DNA of 30,460 nucleotides from Chara braunii (GCA_003427395.1 BFEA01000048.1:1102804-1133263); one strand, 5' to 3'; shown: positions 1-9,111, counted from the first letter of the stretch. The notes: generated by a model not told the origin, from the sequence alone. Made by a program: numbers and translations.

Positions 1-262
1 AAGTGTGTCGTGCAGTTCCACGAAGAAGAAGATTGCGGCCATAGCCGCGGAGCTTGACCACGGAGTGACGAAGGAGGGAGAGAGAGGACAGACGGGGAGA
101 GACCGAGAAGAGTGAGAGAAGTCATAGCCGAGAAGTGAAGCGAGAGCCGAACAAAAAAAAAAAAAAAAAAAAAGGGAGAAAGGAGACAGCAGGGTGAAAG
201 GAGGCAAGGAAGGTGAAGCAAAGGAGGAGGTTGGTGAGGCAAAGAGAAGCCGGCAGCCATAG
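1..262. other. Leader-like purine-rich sequence, no gene
   Basis: This stretch upstream of the first gypsy element is purine-rich, with runs such as an A20-type tract near 151-172 and GA-rich sequence. No open frame on the plus strand is credible. A minus-strand ORF across 122-508 is only the translated complement of low-complexity sequence. It may be the U5 or leader of the plus-strand retroelement, since gag begins about 800 bp downstream, but no LTR boundary is visible. Confidence 0.3.
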
Positions 263-488
263 TTGACCGGAGGGTTGACCGGGAGAGTTGACCGGGAGAG
301 TTGACCGGAGGTGGGTTGACCGGGAGAGTTGACCGGGAGAGTTGACCGGAGGTGTTGACCGGAGGTGTTGACTGGAGGTGTCCGGAGGTGTTGACCGACG
401 CTGACCGGGGGATCGGGGGTTGACCGCAGCGTTGACCGGCGTTGACCGGTGTTGAACAAGGCGTTGACCAAAACTTTGACCAAGCTGG
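263..488. repeat. GTTGACCGG minisatellite
   Basis: A degenerate tandem repeat with a unit of roughly 9-15 bp built on GTTGACCGG followed by GAGA or AGGT spacers. By eye about 15 copies of TTGAC(C/T) lie in this interval, all on the plus strand. TTGAC(C/T) is the W-box core recognised by plant WRKY factors, so the array could act as a binding-site cluster; that is inference. It sits in the putative leader of the first gypsy element. Confidence 0.75.
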
Positions 489-1078
489 AGCCGGTAAAAT
501 CTCGCCAAGCCTTCAGCCTATCCCTCGCCCTATGGATGCGCACACACCCTGTGGTACTTGCCGAGTCTAGTCAGTCTGTCTCTTCTTTCTGCATCGAGTC
601 TCTTCTGTCCTAGGTGATAGTACTCTTTGGATGAAGGATAGGGCCTTGTTGACCAAACCCACACGGGCTGAGTAGGGCTAAAAGTTGTGTCTGACGGCTC
701 GACTGTCCCGGAGGACACGAACCCTCCCAAGGCCCGGTACTGACTGGCGGGCTGCTCGGTGTGGCACGGTAGGCCCAAAATCCGAGTTGTGGGCTGCACA
801 ACAGGCCGTCTAAGTGTTGAGAGACTTGCTGATCGCGTCGTCCTGTATGCGACGTTAAATAATTCCTGAGGAGTTACNGGGGATCTCCTTAAATGCCTCC
901 TGATCAGCAACAGGTCTAGTAGTGACAGCCATAGTATAGGTCTAGGCTAGAGATCCTAGTTGGCAGGATCCCTGTCCGGATTCTGTGAGTCTTAGATTGA
1001 GTCTGTAGGTTTGTCAGTCAGGGATTAGAGTCTACGTGGTGAGGTTTGGAACCGTTAATCCGGTTGTGCACTGACACC
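489..1078. other. Untranslated leader, nothing recognised
   Basis: No gene is supported here. The sequence lies between the minisatellite and the first gag ATG and contains one ambiguous base (N at 878). I looked for a tRNA-iMet-type primer binding site (TGGTATCAGAGC) before gag and found none, so the 3' end of a 5' LTR cannot be placed. Minus-strand ORFs at 530-910 match nothing I know. Confidence 0.4.
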
Positions 1079-1549
1079 ATGGTTGAGACCCGTAGTGGGA
1101 CGAGCACTATCCCCTACACCCAGGAACAGCAAGAGAAGATGACCGCCTTAGTGAGAGAAAACAAAGAGAGGAACGAGCTCCAGAAACAGGCGAACCTAAA
1201 GGCTATTGCGGAGGAGCAGGCGGCAAAGATGAAGAAACTAGAGGAGGAGATGAAGAGAGTTCAGCAGGAGGAGGACGAGAGGAGAAAGGTGGTCGAAGAG
1301 GAAGCAGCAGCAGAAGAAGCAAAAGAGAGGATGCGTATTGAGAGTAGAGAGGGGAGCAGTGGCACGAAAAAGGATGAAGATTTAGAGATGGAGAAAAAGA
1401 TCAGCGAGTGGGTTGCTAATTTGTCATTGGGGGAAGACGAGGAGGCGGAGTCTTATGTGCCACAGGATGAGAGAGATGCGTTAGCCAGGGATCTAATGGC
1501 AATGGAGGACCCCATGGAACGGCGAGAAAGAGAAGAGGAGCAAAGTTAA
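1079..1549 (+). pseudogene. gag N-terminal acidic coiled-coil segment
   Basis: The likely start is the ATG at 1079 (M-V-E-T-R-S-G); the same frame extends upstream only to a TTG. The product is about 156 residues, dominated from roughly residue 20 to 110 by Glu, Lys, Arg and Ala heptad-like sequence typical of a coiled coil. An acidic stretch (SLGEDEEAE) follows. This is the N-terminal part of a retrotransposon Gag, which would assemble the cytoplasmic virus-like particle. The frame ends at a TAA at 1547-1549; Gag sequence continues in another frame a few bases later, so a small indel near 1550 splits the gene. The resemblance to Chara gag proteins is from memory and unverified. Confidence 0.75.
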
Positions 1550-1557
1550 AATGAAAA

Positions 1558-3051
1558 TTGAGAATGAAGAGGGAGAAGAAGAGAAGGAGGGAGGAAGTCA
1601 ATAGGCTGATCGCAGAGGTGGCAAAGGTGAAGGACTGTAGGCAAGAAGTGGAGGCCCAGGCAGACGACTCGGCCAAATGGGATAAGGTGTTGGGATACTT
1701 GGAGGTGTTGAGCGCGGCTTGGATGGAGGAGCGCCAAGCCAGTTGGAGTCAAGAGGTAGCCTTGAGTGCCATGTGGTCGGGGTTTAGGGACTTTGCGCGC
1801 GATATGGTTACCCACGTTGGGGGAGAAGTTAGGAGGTTGAGAGACAACGTGAGGAAGTTTTGTGAGGGCGCTATCGAGGGCGTCAAAGCGATAGCCGCTG
1901 TAGAGGGCGAGGCCAGACCCCGCAAGGACCCGGTCAAGCTTAAGCTTCCAGATGCGTACGGGGGAAAAAAGGAGGAGAACTTTGACAACTGGGAGGCCAA
2001 TGTCAATAGTTACGTGTATCTACAGCACATCCTGATAGAGGAACAAGTCCTCGTGGCCTTCCACGCCCTTAAGGATGAGGCGGCTAGTTTTGCCAGGTCC
2101 CTTGCGCGAGCAGCCGGTTGTGAAAACAACCTGGTTGCCTACTCTCAAGTCATCCCCCTTCCTCGGTTCTTCAAGCTCCTGAGGGAGCGATTTGCGGATC
2201 CAACGAGAGGCGTCAGGGCCTCTGACAGGTTACAGACGATCCACTCGCGACAGTGGAGGAGTGCGGGAGCACTCAAGGGCGTTATGGACGACTTGGTAGC
2301 CGTCCCAGACCATGGGGTTATTGAGCCCCAATTGTTTCAATTGTTTTATCGTGCCATGCTAGAGGCCCTGCGTGGGCACTTCTTTGACAAGTCTTAACAG
2401 GCCAGCATCACTTATGATGCGTCGAGTAGGGAAGTGGTCCTGTATGAGTTAAAGTCCATGCCAGTTACCACTTTCTGGCATAAGGACCTGGAAAAGGGGA
2501 AGAAGTGGAATGGCCGTACCATCTCAGGCCAAGTAAGGGCCAAGGATCATATGATCCTTACTTTAGAGGAAGGTGGTACAAATGAGGTCCCGTATAGTCA
2601 GATTGAGTGGGGCCTCGAGGAGGAGGACAGTAGCGTGGGGCAGGGGAGGTCCTATGCTGTTGTCACGGCTGGAGGGAGGCCGCAAAGTAGAGGAGGAGGC
2701 CAGGGCCAAAGGGGCCAGGCCATGGGAGGCCGAGGACCGGGCGCACAAGGGGTTGGCGGACAAGGGAATCACCAAGTGGGAGGTAGGGGTCAAGGTCCCC
2801 CGCCAAATCGCTAGGGTTCTTGTCGGTCCCCACAACGACGAGGTGGAAGGGCACCTCAAGGAGGATGGCACCCAAGCTTGCCACAGGGAAGGCCCTGGGA
2901 AGATTTGGGCTTGAACCATCGTATATGGCAGGAACGCGTGGACCTGGGTCAGTGCGTGTTTTGTGGTGACCCGGCCCACATTATTAAATTTTGTCCTAAG
3001 GATAGACAGGCCCGTTGGGCTGCCCAACAGTCAAAAGGCAGCCGCCAGTAG
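1558..3051 (+). pseudogene. gag capsid and CCHC zinc knuckle, two in-frame stops
   Basis: This frame continues Gag. Residues encoded by about 1930-2390 (from LKLPDAYGGKKEENFDNWEA onward) form a retrotrans_gag-type capsid domain with the usual helical, Leu- and Arg-rich region. A TAA at 2395-2397 interrupts the frame, which continues in phase to a TAG at 2812-2814 after a Gly/Arg/Gln-rich basic linker (2640-2811), and then to a TAG at 3049-3051. The last segment carries an intact zinc knuckle at about 2953-2994, C-V-F-C-G-D-P-A-H-I-I-K-F-C, matching C-x2-C-x4-H-x4-C. In the family this binds genomic RNA for packaging. The two internal stops mean no full Gag is made without readthrough, so I treat it as a pseudogene. 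Confidence 0.85.
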
Positions 3052-3901
3052 GGATTGCAACTGCCCCTACTTTAGGGCCATGTGGGGAAGCGAGCGCGCG
3101 CGAACAGGAAACTCCCAAACCACATGAGCCTATGGCAGAGGGTGCAGGCTCGTGCCTAGCTAGCTGTCCAGAGACTGCTTGTGTTAGCGTCTCTCTAGGC
3201 ACGTCCCTCACAGGTGTGGCAGAAAAGTTGAAGGAGAGGATGCCAGCCTGGGCCAAAATGAAAAAGGAGAGTAAGGGACAACTGATCTTGGTAGATGTAG
3301 AAGTGCTTAGAAGCAGAGTAGGGGCCCTTATAGATTCGGGGTCACCCGTAGTTATATTGACCGTAGGGCGCTGAAGAAGTTGAGGCTAGGATTGAAAGTC
3401 CAAAAGTTAGCAAACCCTAGAGTCACTGTCCTCGCTGACAACCGCACGATACGAGTTGAGGACTACGTAGAGGGAGTCCAGGCATACTTCCGCCTAGAGA
3501 AGGATGGGAAGGTGGAGAAAGTTCTCCATTCCCTGACTCTCCTCGTACAGGATGACCTTCCTTTCGACATAGTGTTAGGAATGGATTGGGGAGAGGTAGT
3601 AGGGGCCACACTCCACTTGAGAGAGCATGAGTGTAGGCTCCCTAGTCCCTCAGGCGAGGTTAAGACTGCCCGCTTATTTCATGTGTCAGGTGTAGACAAC
3701 ACCTTGGCACATTGCTGTCTCAGTGCTCCCGCGTTCGCGCGGTTAGTGAAGAAGGAGCGATTAGAGGAACAGGTCTTTGTAGTTTATGTTAGACCTGTCA
3801 CTGAGGCTAAGGAAGAGGTGACTTCCACAGATCCAACGATTGCCAAGCTGCTGGAAGAGTTCAAAGATTTGACTAAGTCACCGACAGGAGTAGTGACGTG
3901 A
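3015..3901 (+). pseudogene. Retropepsin-like aspartic protease region
   Basis: The start of pol is in a different frame from gag. The active-site triad D-S-G is visible in A-L-I-D-S-G-S at about 3330-3345, in the usual hydrophobic-hydrophobic-D-S-G-(S/A/T) context. A one-base-type frameshift directly after it moves the remainder into the frame of 3380-3901. That frame holds the flap and C-terminal half, including F-D-I-V-L-G-M-D-W, the gypsy protease motif before the RT connection. The linker to RT ends in S-P-T-G-V-V-T and a TGA at 3899-3901, with RT sequence continuing in phase beyond it. The family enzyme cleaves Gag-Pol into mature proteins. It cannot be made here as one chain. Confidence 0.8.
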
Positions 3902-5290
3902 CCCATCCAGCAAAGGATAGAGATAGAGCCTGGCAGTAGGACTCCTAAGGGAGCAGTCTACAGGATGTCCCCTAGAGAGTTAGAGGAGCTACGCAAGCAG
4001 TTAGACGAGCTCCTCGAGAAGGGTTGGATCAGGCTCAGTTCGTCTCCTTTTGGAGCACCAGTCCTGTTTGTCCCCAAGAAGGAAGGAGAGCTTCGTATGT
4101 GTATAGACTACAGGGGCTTGAATGCTATTACAGTGAAGAATGTTGAGCCACTGCCCCCATGATAGACGATCTCTTAGATCGGGTGCAGGGTTGCAAGTAT
4201 TTTTCTAAGATTGATTTGAAGTTCGGATACCATCAGATAGAAGTCCATCCTGATGACCAGTATAAGACAACGTTCCGGACTAGATATGGGCACTATGAGT
4301 TTATAGTGATGCCCTTTGGACTGACTAACGCGCCAGTGACGTCTCAGCGATGTATGAATGATCTGTTTAGACCGTGGTTAGACAAGTTTGTAGTAGTTTA
4401 TTTAGATGATATCTTAGTTTTCAGTAAGACCCTCCAGGAGCATCAGGGTCATCTAAGGCAGGTCTTGGAGAAGCTAAGAGAGACTAGCTTCAAGATCAAC
4501 CCGAAGAAGTGCGAATGGGCCAAGACACAAGCTCTGTACTTGGGCCACGTATTAGACGGGGATGGCATTAAGCCAGAGGACAGCAAGATAGCGGCAATTC
4601 GAGACTGGCCGACGCCCCGCACGTTGACAGAGTTGTGGTCGTTTTTAGGCCTAGCCAACTACTATAGGAAGTTTGTGAGGAACTTCTCTACCATCGCCGC
4701 TCCCTTGCGGAGGTTGCTAAAGAAAGAGGCAATCTGGCAATGGGATAAAGATTGTACGTCTGCGCTAAAGAGATTAAAGCGCGCGTTAATAGAGTATCAT
4801 GTCCTCAAAGTAGCTGATCCGTCCTTGCCATTTGTCGTCACCACGGACGCGAGTCAGTATGGTATAGGCGTCGTGTTGCAGCAAGACGGCGGCAATGGCT
4901 ATATCTGAGAGAGAACTCTACGCTCTCAGGCAGGCTCTAGAGCACTGGAAGCATTACCTGCTTGGGAGGCACTTCAAAGTGTATTCTGACCATGAAACAC
5001 TTAGATGGTTAAAGACCCAAGCCAAGATGACACCTAAGTTAACTAGGTGGGCCGCTGAGATAGACCAGTACGACTTTGAGCTCAAGCCAGTGAAGGGCAA
5101 GTACAATGTAGTTGCAGATGCTCTGAGTAGGAGATCAGACTACTTTGGAGCCATAATACACTATCTGGATATAGGGAGAGATCTGCAGGAGAAAGTAAGG
5201 CAACCGTATGCGCAGGACCCTATCTATAGTGACCTCCTCAAGAGAGTTAAGGAGGCCCCAGAGACCGAACCACACTACCGCACTACATAA
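3902..5290 (+). pseudogene. Reverse transcriptase and RNase H
   Basis: The RT fingers begin about 3965 ([15 protein letters not shown], then C-I-D-Y-R-G-L-N). A frameshift at the C-run near 4155-4160 moves the palm into another frame, where K-I-D-L-K-F-G-Y-H-Q-I (motif A), M-P-F-G-L-T-N-A-P and the catalytic Y-L-D-D at 4399-4410 are intact. The thumb/connection contains F-L-G-L-A-N-Y-Y-R-K-F. RNase H follows: T-T-D-A-S-Q-Y-G-I-G (about 4840), E-R-E-L-Y-A-L, Y-S-D-H-E-T-L and A-D-A-L-S-R-R (about 5115), so the acidic residues remain. About 17-20 residues between the first two RNase H motifs are missing at about 4895, with a frame change, judged against the second gypsy copy in this window. A TAA at 5288-5290 closes the segment. 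Confidence 0.88.
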
Positions 5291-6619
5291 GGATTGCTGT
5301 TTGAGAAGACAGATGTATTTGACCACCTATGCGTTCCCAATAGTGAGGAAGTTCGCAGTTTGATCCTAGGGGAATGCCATGACACAGAGGGACACTTTGG
5401 TTGGCAAAAGACATTAGCCAATCTGATGCGTGCGTATACCTGGCCAGGGATGAAGAATGACTGCATAGAGTATGTCCGCCGTTGTAAAGTGTGCCAGAGG
5501 AATAAGACTACTACACGCGCGCCCCTAGGTCTTCTCAGACCGCTGCCTATTCCTAATCAACCTGGAGACTCAGTGTCCATAGACTTCATGGATACCCAAG
5601 TCAAAAGTAGACATCATAAGAGCCAAGTCATGGTCATAGTTGACCGATTTAGCAAGTATGCCATTTTTGTTCCTTTGCCTGCAGAGGCACGCACATAATT
5701 AGTTATTCAGAAGTTTTTTTATCATTGGGTTAGTGAGAGCGGAGTCCCATTATCCATAGTTAGCGATAGAGATAGTCGTTTCACCAGCCTGAACTGGCAA
5801 GAACTCATGAGAGTTTACGGATCAAAGTTATTAATGTCATCTGGCCGTCATCCAGAGACCAACGGTAAGACAAAACAGATGAACAAGATCCTACAGCAAG
5901 TTTTGCGCATGTACATTAGACCTGACCAGATCAACTGGGATGAGATGTTGCCTAAGGTAGGTAGTGCATACAATAACAGCATGCATCTATCCACCTGCCG
6001 CACTCCCAATGAGCTGCACAAGTCCTTCAGACCACGCAGACCGTTCGAAGGACTGAACTGGGATCAGATTCACAGGCTACCGCCCGGAACCAGGGAGTTC
6101 GCGATACAGCACGAGAAGGAGCTAGCTACCGTTGTTGAGAACCTCAAGAAGGCCCAGCACAAAATGATAGAACAGGCTAAGGGGACTTAGTCTGGGTCAA
6201 GTCTAAAGAGTTTGCACCTGAGGAAAACATCTCACAGAAGTTACTACCTGCATATAGAGGACCGTGGCCGGTTCTAGAGGTCAAGGGCGGAGAGGGTGGG
6301 CCGTCCTATACAATAGAGATTCCAGCGCACCTCCACACTCATCCTGTATTTCATGCCTCAAAGCTGTTGCCGTGTGTCACAAGTCAACATGATCCCCCCG
6401 GATATGGATGGAAGTTATGACATTGACGGCATTGTAGATGAGGATGTGTTCAGAACAGGAGGTAGAGCTCGTCCCCAGAAACTGTATAAAATCCGGTTTG
6501 CTTATCAGGAACCGGAAGACGACCGATGGTTTACAAGGACAGAACTCCTAGAAACAGCTCCCGACATAGTCAGAGCCTATGAGCATGATAAGAAGGGTAA
6601 AGGTCCTGCCTTGGACTGA
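5291..6619 (+). pseudogene. Integrase with chromodomain-like tail
   Basis: The HHCC zinc-binding domain is seen at 5360-5500 (E-C-H-D-T-E-G-H-F-G, then C-K-V-C-Q-R). The core has the first Asp in S-I-D-F-M-D (about 5580) and the second in V-S-D-R-D-S-R-F (about 5760). At the third catalytic position the usual D-G-Q-T-E-R is N-G-K-T-K-Q (about 5850-5870), so the Glu is replaced by Lys. A TAA at 5696-5698 interrupts the core in phase. After a frameshift near 6180 the GDLVWV motif and H-P-V-F-H-A-S-K-L follow (6181-6360). A further shift in the C6 run near 6395 leads to a chromodomain-like tail (K-L-Y-K-I-R-F-A-Y-Q-E-P-E-D-D-R-W-F) ending at 6619. Family role: inserts element cDNA, the tail steering it to marked chromatin. 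Confidence 0.85.
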
Positions 6620-7560
6620 AATATTCTCGGAGGACCTCGAATTTAGGACAGCGGGAGTGAAACGGTTTTACACCTCTTTGCAGTAGCAGACGCAGATCCC
6701 AGGGTTCGATCCCTAGACCTTGCCCTATCTGTGTACAGTACCTGTGTAGACCCCGAGAGGTGAACCTGTGACCTGAACAGTTGGTAGGCTGTCATAGGTC
6801 CGTAGGTGGTAGGGGTTTGATCTGTAGATCTGTAGAATAGAAGTCCTAGCGAGTTCCAGAAGTCTTAGCTGTAGTCCTTCTAGAAGGTCGGCCAGTGGGC
6901 AAGTGGTCAAGTGGTGAGTCAAGTGGTGGACTAAACCGCAGTGCGATTGCAGTACGAGTCTGGTGGAATAGCAGTGAGTCCCCGTTCAGTCAGCGGTCAG
7001 GTCCAGTCAGTCCCAGTCCGGTCCAGCAAGTACCACAAAGGAATGTGAGCACCATGGGCCGATGGAAGAGGGCAGACCAACGAGTTTCAGAAGTATAAAT
7101 CAAGAGGCAGCGCCCAACCATTCATTCATTCCTGCGTGAGCCATGCGGAAGCGCTGCCACAGCGACTTGTGCAAGGAGGTCTGCAGAGAGCCCGGAGCTG
7201 AAGTGGGCGAGAGAGGAGCGTAGCATAGCGATAGGGTAGAGGCAGCCATAGCTGCCATAGCTGTAGTTCAGTGTGAAGTGTGTGTGTGTGTATGTTTGAG
7301 TGTTCAGAGTGACGCGTGTGGGATATCCAGGGTGATCCAGTGTATGTGAACAGTGAGTTGTTTGGGCGCTGAGTCGCCATAGCCAGTTGAAAGTGAACTC
7401 GTATCTGGCTGCCATATCTCTGAGTTTTGAGTGGGCGCATGTCGCCAGTGTGCTGCGCTACTGTTTACATGCATGAAAAGTGTGAATGAGAACGAGTCTG
7501 ATTGCATCTGCTCTTCTGAATGGGTTGAAGAACTGTCTTGGTTTGGATTGGGAGAATGAG
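6620..7560. other. Probable 3' UTR and LTR-like region, no gene
   Basis: No coding sequence is supported. The purine-rich AGCGGGAG run just before 6657 could be a polypurine tract, followed by TGAAACGG as a possible LTR start, but without a second LTR this is guesswork. A tRNA T-arm-like GGTTCGATCCC lies at about 6703-6713. A TATA-like box at 7094 and a short GT-rich run near 7280-7292 are present. Neighbouring context (directly after the integrase stop) makes a degraded 3' LTR likely. Confidence 0.35.
7094..7100 (+). promoter_or_regulatory. TATA-like box in possible 3' LTR
   Basis: TATAAAT in a GC-richer setting, about 475 bp after the integrase stop. In LTR elements the U3 promoter would sit here. 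Without an LTR pair this remains a sequence resemblance. Confidence 0.25.
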
Positions 7561-7576
7561 ATTAGATGTTCTGAAC

Positions 7577-7727
7577 GTCAGGAACTCACTAGGTAGGCAC
7601 ATGAGAAGACCAGACAGCTAGAAGAATATGTCAAAAGCCAGCCTTAGGCAGGTCAGGAATTCGCTAGGTAGGCACATGAGAAGACCAGACAGCTGGAAGA
7701 ATATGTAAAAAGGCAGCCTTAGGCAGG
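7577..7727. repeat. 75-bp tandem duplication, two copies
   Basis: Copy 1 (7577-7651) and copy 2 (7652-7727) both begin GTCAGGAA and share the cores AGGTAGGCACATGAGAAGAC and CAGCCTTAGGCAG, with only a few substitutions. The period is 75 bp. One frame reads as a short charged helix in both copies, but a stop closes it. The function is unknown. Confidence 0.9.
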
Positions 7728-8334
7728 TGCCTAGTCTATCGTCAGATCAGAAAGCCTAGACCCAAAAAAAAAAAAAAACCTGGACAGCTAATCCCCTGGG
7801 GAAGGAAACCAGGGTAGTTAATGCTGGCCAAACCGTGTTGCGGCGCGTTCATTTAACGCACGATTTTGAAGGCGTTTGGCGCACATTCAGTGAATGGTCT
7901 CCCTTCCTCCTCTCCCCTCACAGTGTCTCCCCTCCAAGGACCTCCTGCCTCATGCACCAACCTGACCTTATCGCTGGTGCTGCGTACCGCTGGCCTGCGA
8001 TGGGCACTGCTTGTTTTGTCCGCCACCACTCCATTGAGCACTCTTCCCTGGGCACTGTGTGTTTTTGACTAATATGATCATATCGTCTGCATCATATGAC
8101 CCCTCCATAGAAGGCGAAATCATGGGTCTGCAAGTGGGGAAAGTGTGGGAAACTAATTGTCATTGGCATAGGGTTGGAATTTGGCAGGATGAAAAATAAG
8201 GTACCAGGGTTTACATTTGGAACAGAGTTAAAATTTGGGAGGGAAAAAAAACAGAAAAAAAAAGGGTATAGCATACTTCATGTAGAGAAAAGATAGCAGC
8301 AGTTTCAAAGCCTGAAAAACAGGCCAACTTTAAG
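7728..8334. other. No gene seen; A15 tract
   Basis: Intergenic-type sequence. An A15 run occupies 7764-7778 and could be the tail of a degraded retroelement, but no body is recognisable. Short ORFs on both strands at 7835-8072 look like chance overlaps. Confidence 0.4.
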
Positions 8335-8545
8335 TTAGCAACTTCTCAGGCGAGGGGGACTGCGAATAGCGGAGGTACGCCCATCAGGATCATCACATAC
8401 ACTGTCCTAGACAGCCCATTGTCCAGACTCCATAGTAAGCAGGCAAAAATATTTTAGAGATGCATTGAATTCGTGTCTGTGGAGGAATTCTGCGATCTTC
8501 ACCCAAACGAGATCTCCCACCTCGATCTGGGTCGCACACCTATGC
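8335..8545 (-). pseudogene. Gypsy integrase C-terminal relic
   Basis: Read on the minus strand, one frame gives V-G-D-L-V-W-V-K-I-A-E-F, then L-K-Y-F and G-Q-W-A-V, one in-frame stop, then D-D-P-D-G-R and P-P-R-L-R before a TAA at 8335-8337. The GDLVWV block, the spacing to the K-Y-x-G-P-W-like segment and the D-D-P-x-G turn match the C-terminal domain of Ty3/gypsy integrases, as in both larger elements here. It is an isolated fragment, with no RT or LTR attached, immediately beside mitochondrial-derived DNA. It probably represents a third, older gypsy insertion. Confidence 0.65.
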
Positions 8546-8636
8546 GTAACAGCTTGTCCTTTTTTGCCCCTTTGCTCTACCATATCCTGGCATCCTGCTC
8601 CTGCAATTTTCTAGATCCCCTGCTACTGTGCACCTG

Positions 8637-8810
8637 CCACGAATTCGAAAAGTAATAACAAGAATAGCGAGCCCAATAGCAGATTCTGCAGCAGCTACGG
8701 TAAATAATACGAATAAATAAAGCAAATAATTGACCCATCATGTCATCTAGATAAACAGAAAAGACTAAAAAGTTCAAATTGACAGCAAGTGACATTAACT
8801 CAATTGACAT
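8637..8810 (-). pseudogene. nad4L: nad4L fragment (mitochondrial NADH dehydrogenase subunit 4L)
   Basis: The minus strand from an ATG at 8810 reads [17 protein letters not shown], followed by [13 protein letters not shown], a signature block of plant and algal NAD4L, a small membrane subunit of respiratory complex I. A single-base frameshift near 8717 moves the rest into another frame: [16 protein letters not shown], ending R-I-R-G at about 8637. About the first 30 residues of a usual ~100-residue NAD4L are absent, and the C-terminal end beyond R-I-R-G is scrambled. With the N-terminus lost and the frame broken it is not functional here. Confidence 0.88.
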
Positions 8811-8838
8811 TAACAGTGTTGAGGTCCGAAATTGAAAG

Positions 8839-9030
8839 TCAATTTTTTTATTTGTAAGTGCAGGTTCTGCGATTCATGCGATGTGTGATGAGCAAGAAAA
8901 TATTATGCGCAAAATGGGAGGATTAGCTTCACAATCTTTGTTAATGCCTTTTACTTGATATGCTATGATGCTAATAGGCAGGATGTCTTTAATTGGATTT
9001 CCTTTTTTAACTGGATTTTATTCGAAGGAT
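8839..9030 (+). pseudogene. nad5: nad5 fragment (mitochondrial NADH dehydrogenase subunit 5)
   Basis: The plus strand reads [11 protein letters not shown], then D-E-Q-E-N-I-M-R-K-M-G-G, and after an in-frame [25 protein letters not shown]. This is the highly conserved H-A-x-x-D-E-Q-D-M-R-K-M-G-G to G-F-Y-S-K-D block of complex I subunit NAD5, a proton-pumping membrane protein usually over 650 residues. Only about 64 codons are present. The segment has a two-residue insertion after G-G-L-A-S and a stop within P-F-T-x-Y-A, so it is disabled. It stops abruptly after S-K-D, where atp1 sequence begins. Confidence 0.9.
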
Positions 9031-9111
9031 AAACAACCACAATATAGTCCAATCTCGATTGAGAAGGAAGTTGTTGTTATTTATGTGGCTGTCAAAGGTT
9101 ATTTAGATCAT
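9031..9111 (+). pseudogene. atp1: atp1 fragment (mitochondrial ATP synthase F1 alpha)
   Basis: Immediately after the nad5 block, in the same frame, the sequence reads [20 protein letters not shown], then V-K-G-Y-L-D. This is the conserved C-terminal region of the F1-ATPase alpha subunit (usually Q-P-Q-Y-x-P-x-x-I-E-K-Q and Y-A-A-x-x-G-Y-L-D). Only about 27 codons of a ~500-residue protein are present, and a TGA follows at 9121-9123 after divergent codons. The fusion to nad5 is in frame, but no start or full domain exists, so no product is expected. Confidence 0.85.

Larger units (their letters stand above)
1079..6619 (+). mobile_element. Decayed Ty3/gypsy retrotransposon, internal coding region
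   Basis: The plus strand encodes, in order, gag, aspartic protease, reverse transcriptase, RNase H, integrase and a chromodomain-like tail. The integrase-last order is that of Ty3/gypsy (Metaviridae-type) elements, and the tail suggests a chromovirus. Many residues are well conserved (YLDD, intact CCHC knuckle, HHCC integrase finger), but the reading frame is broken by in-frame stops near 2395, 2812, 3899, 5288 and 5696, by frameshifts near 1550, 3345, 4155, 6180 and 6395, and by a small deletion near 4895. No matching LTR pair was found, so the ends are uncertain: the 5' LTR may lie left of the window or be diverged, and the 3' LTR probably lies within 6620-7560. Confidence 0.9.
8637..9111. 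other. Nuclear insert of mitochondrial DNA (NUMT), three-gene mosaic
   Basis: Three conserved mitochondrial protein segments lie within about 475 bp: nad4L on the minus strand and nad5 then atp1 on the plus strand. Each is partial and at least two carry disablements. They are surrounded by transposon relics, so this is best read as mitochondrial DNA inserted into the nuclear genome, either from an already rearranged mitochondrial molecule or by joining several fragments during break repair. An assembly chimera is an alternative. Confidence 0.8.

Noticed and set aside
122-508. 128-residue minus-strand ORF
   Set aside because: It is the complement of the TTGACC minisatellite and A/G runs; the repeated R-S-T-P-P-V-N translation reflects the repeat.
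1-1078. A 5' LTR matching 6,620-7,560
   Set aside because: I compared the two stretches by eye and found only short words such as GGCCATAGC/CAGCCATAGC in common, so no LTR pair is claimed.
3000-3060. Programmed -1 frameshift between gag and pol
   Set aside because: The frames overlap by at least 36 bases, but no good slippery heptamer is visible in the gag frame and the element is full of random frameshifts.
6695-6722. tRNA-like T arm with B-box match (GGTTCGATCCC)
   Set aside because: No acceptor stem, D arm or anticodon arm could be folded around it and no good A box lies upstream. It is at most a decayed tRNA-derived fragment.
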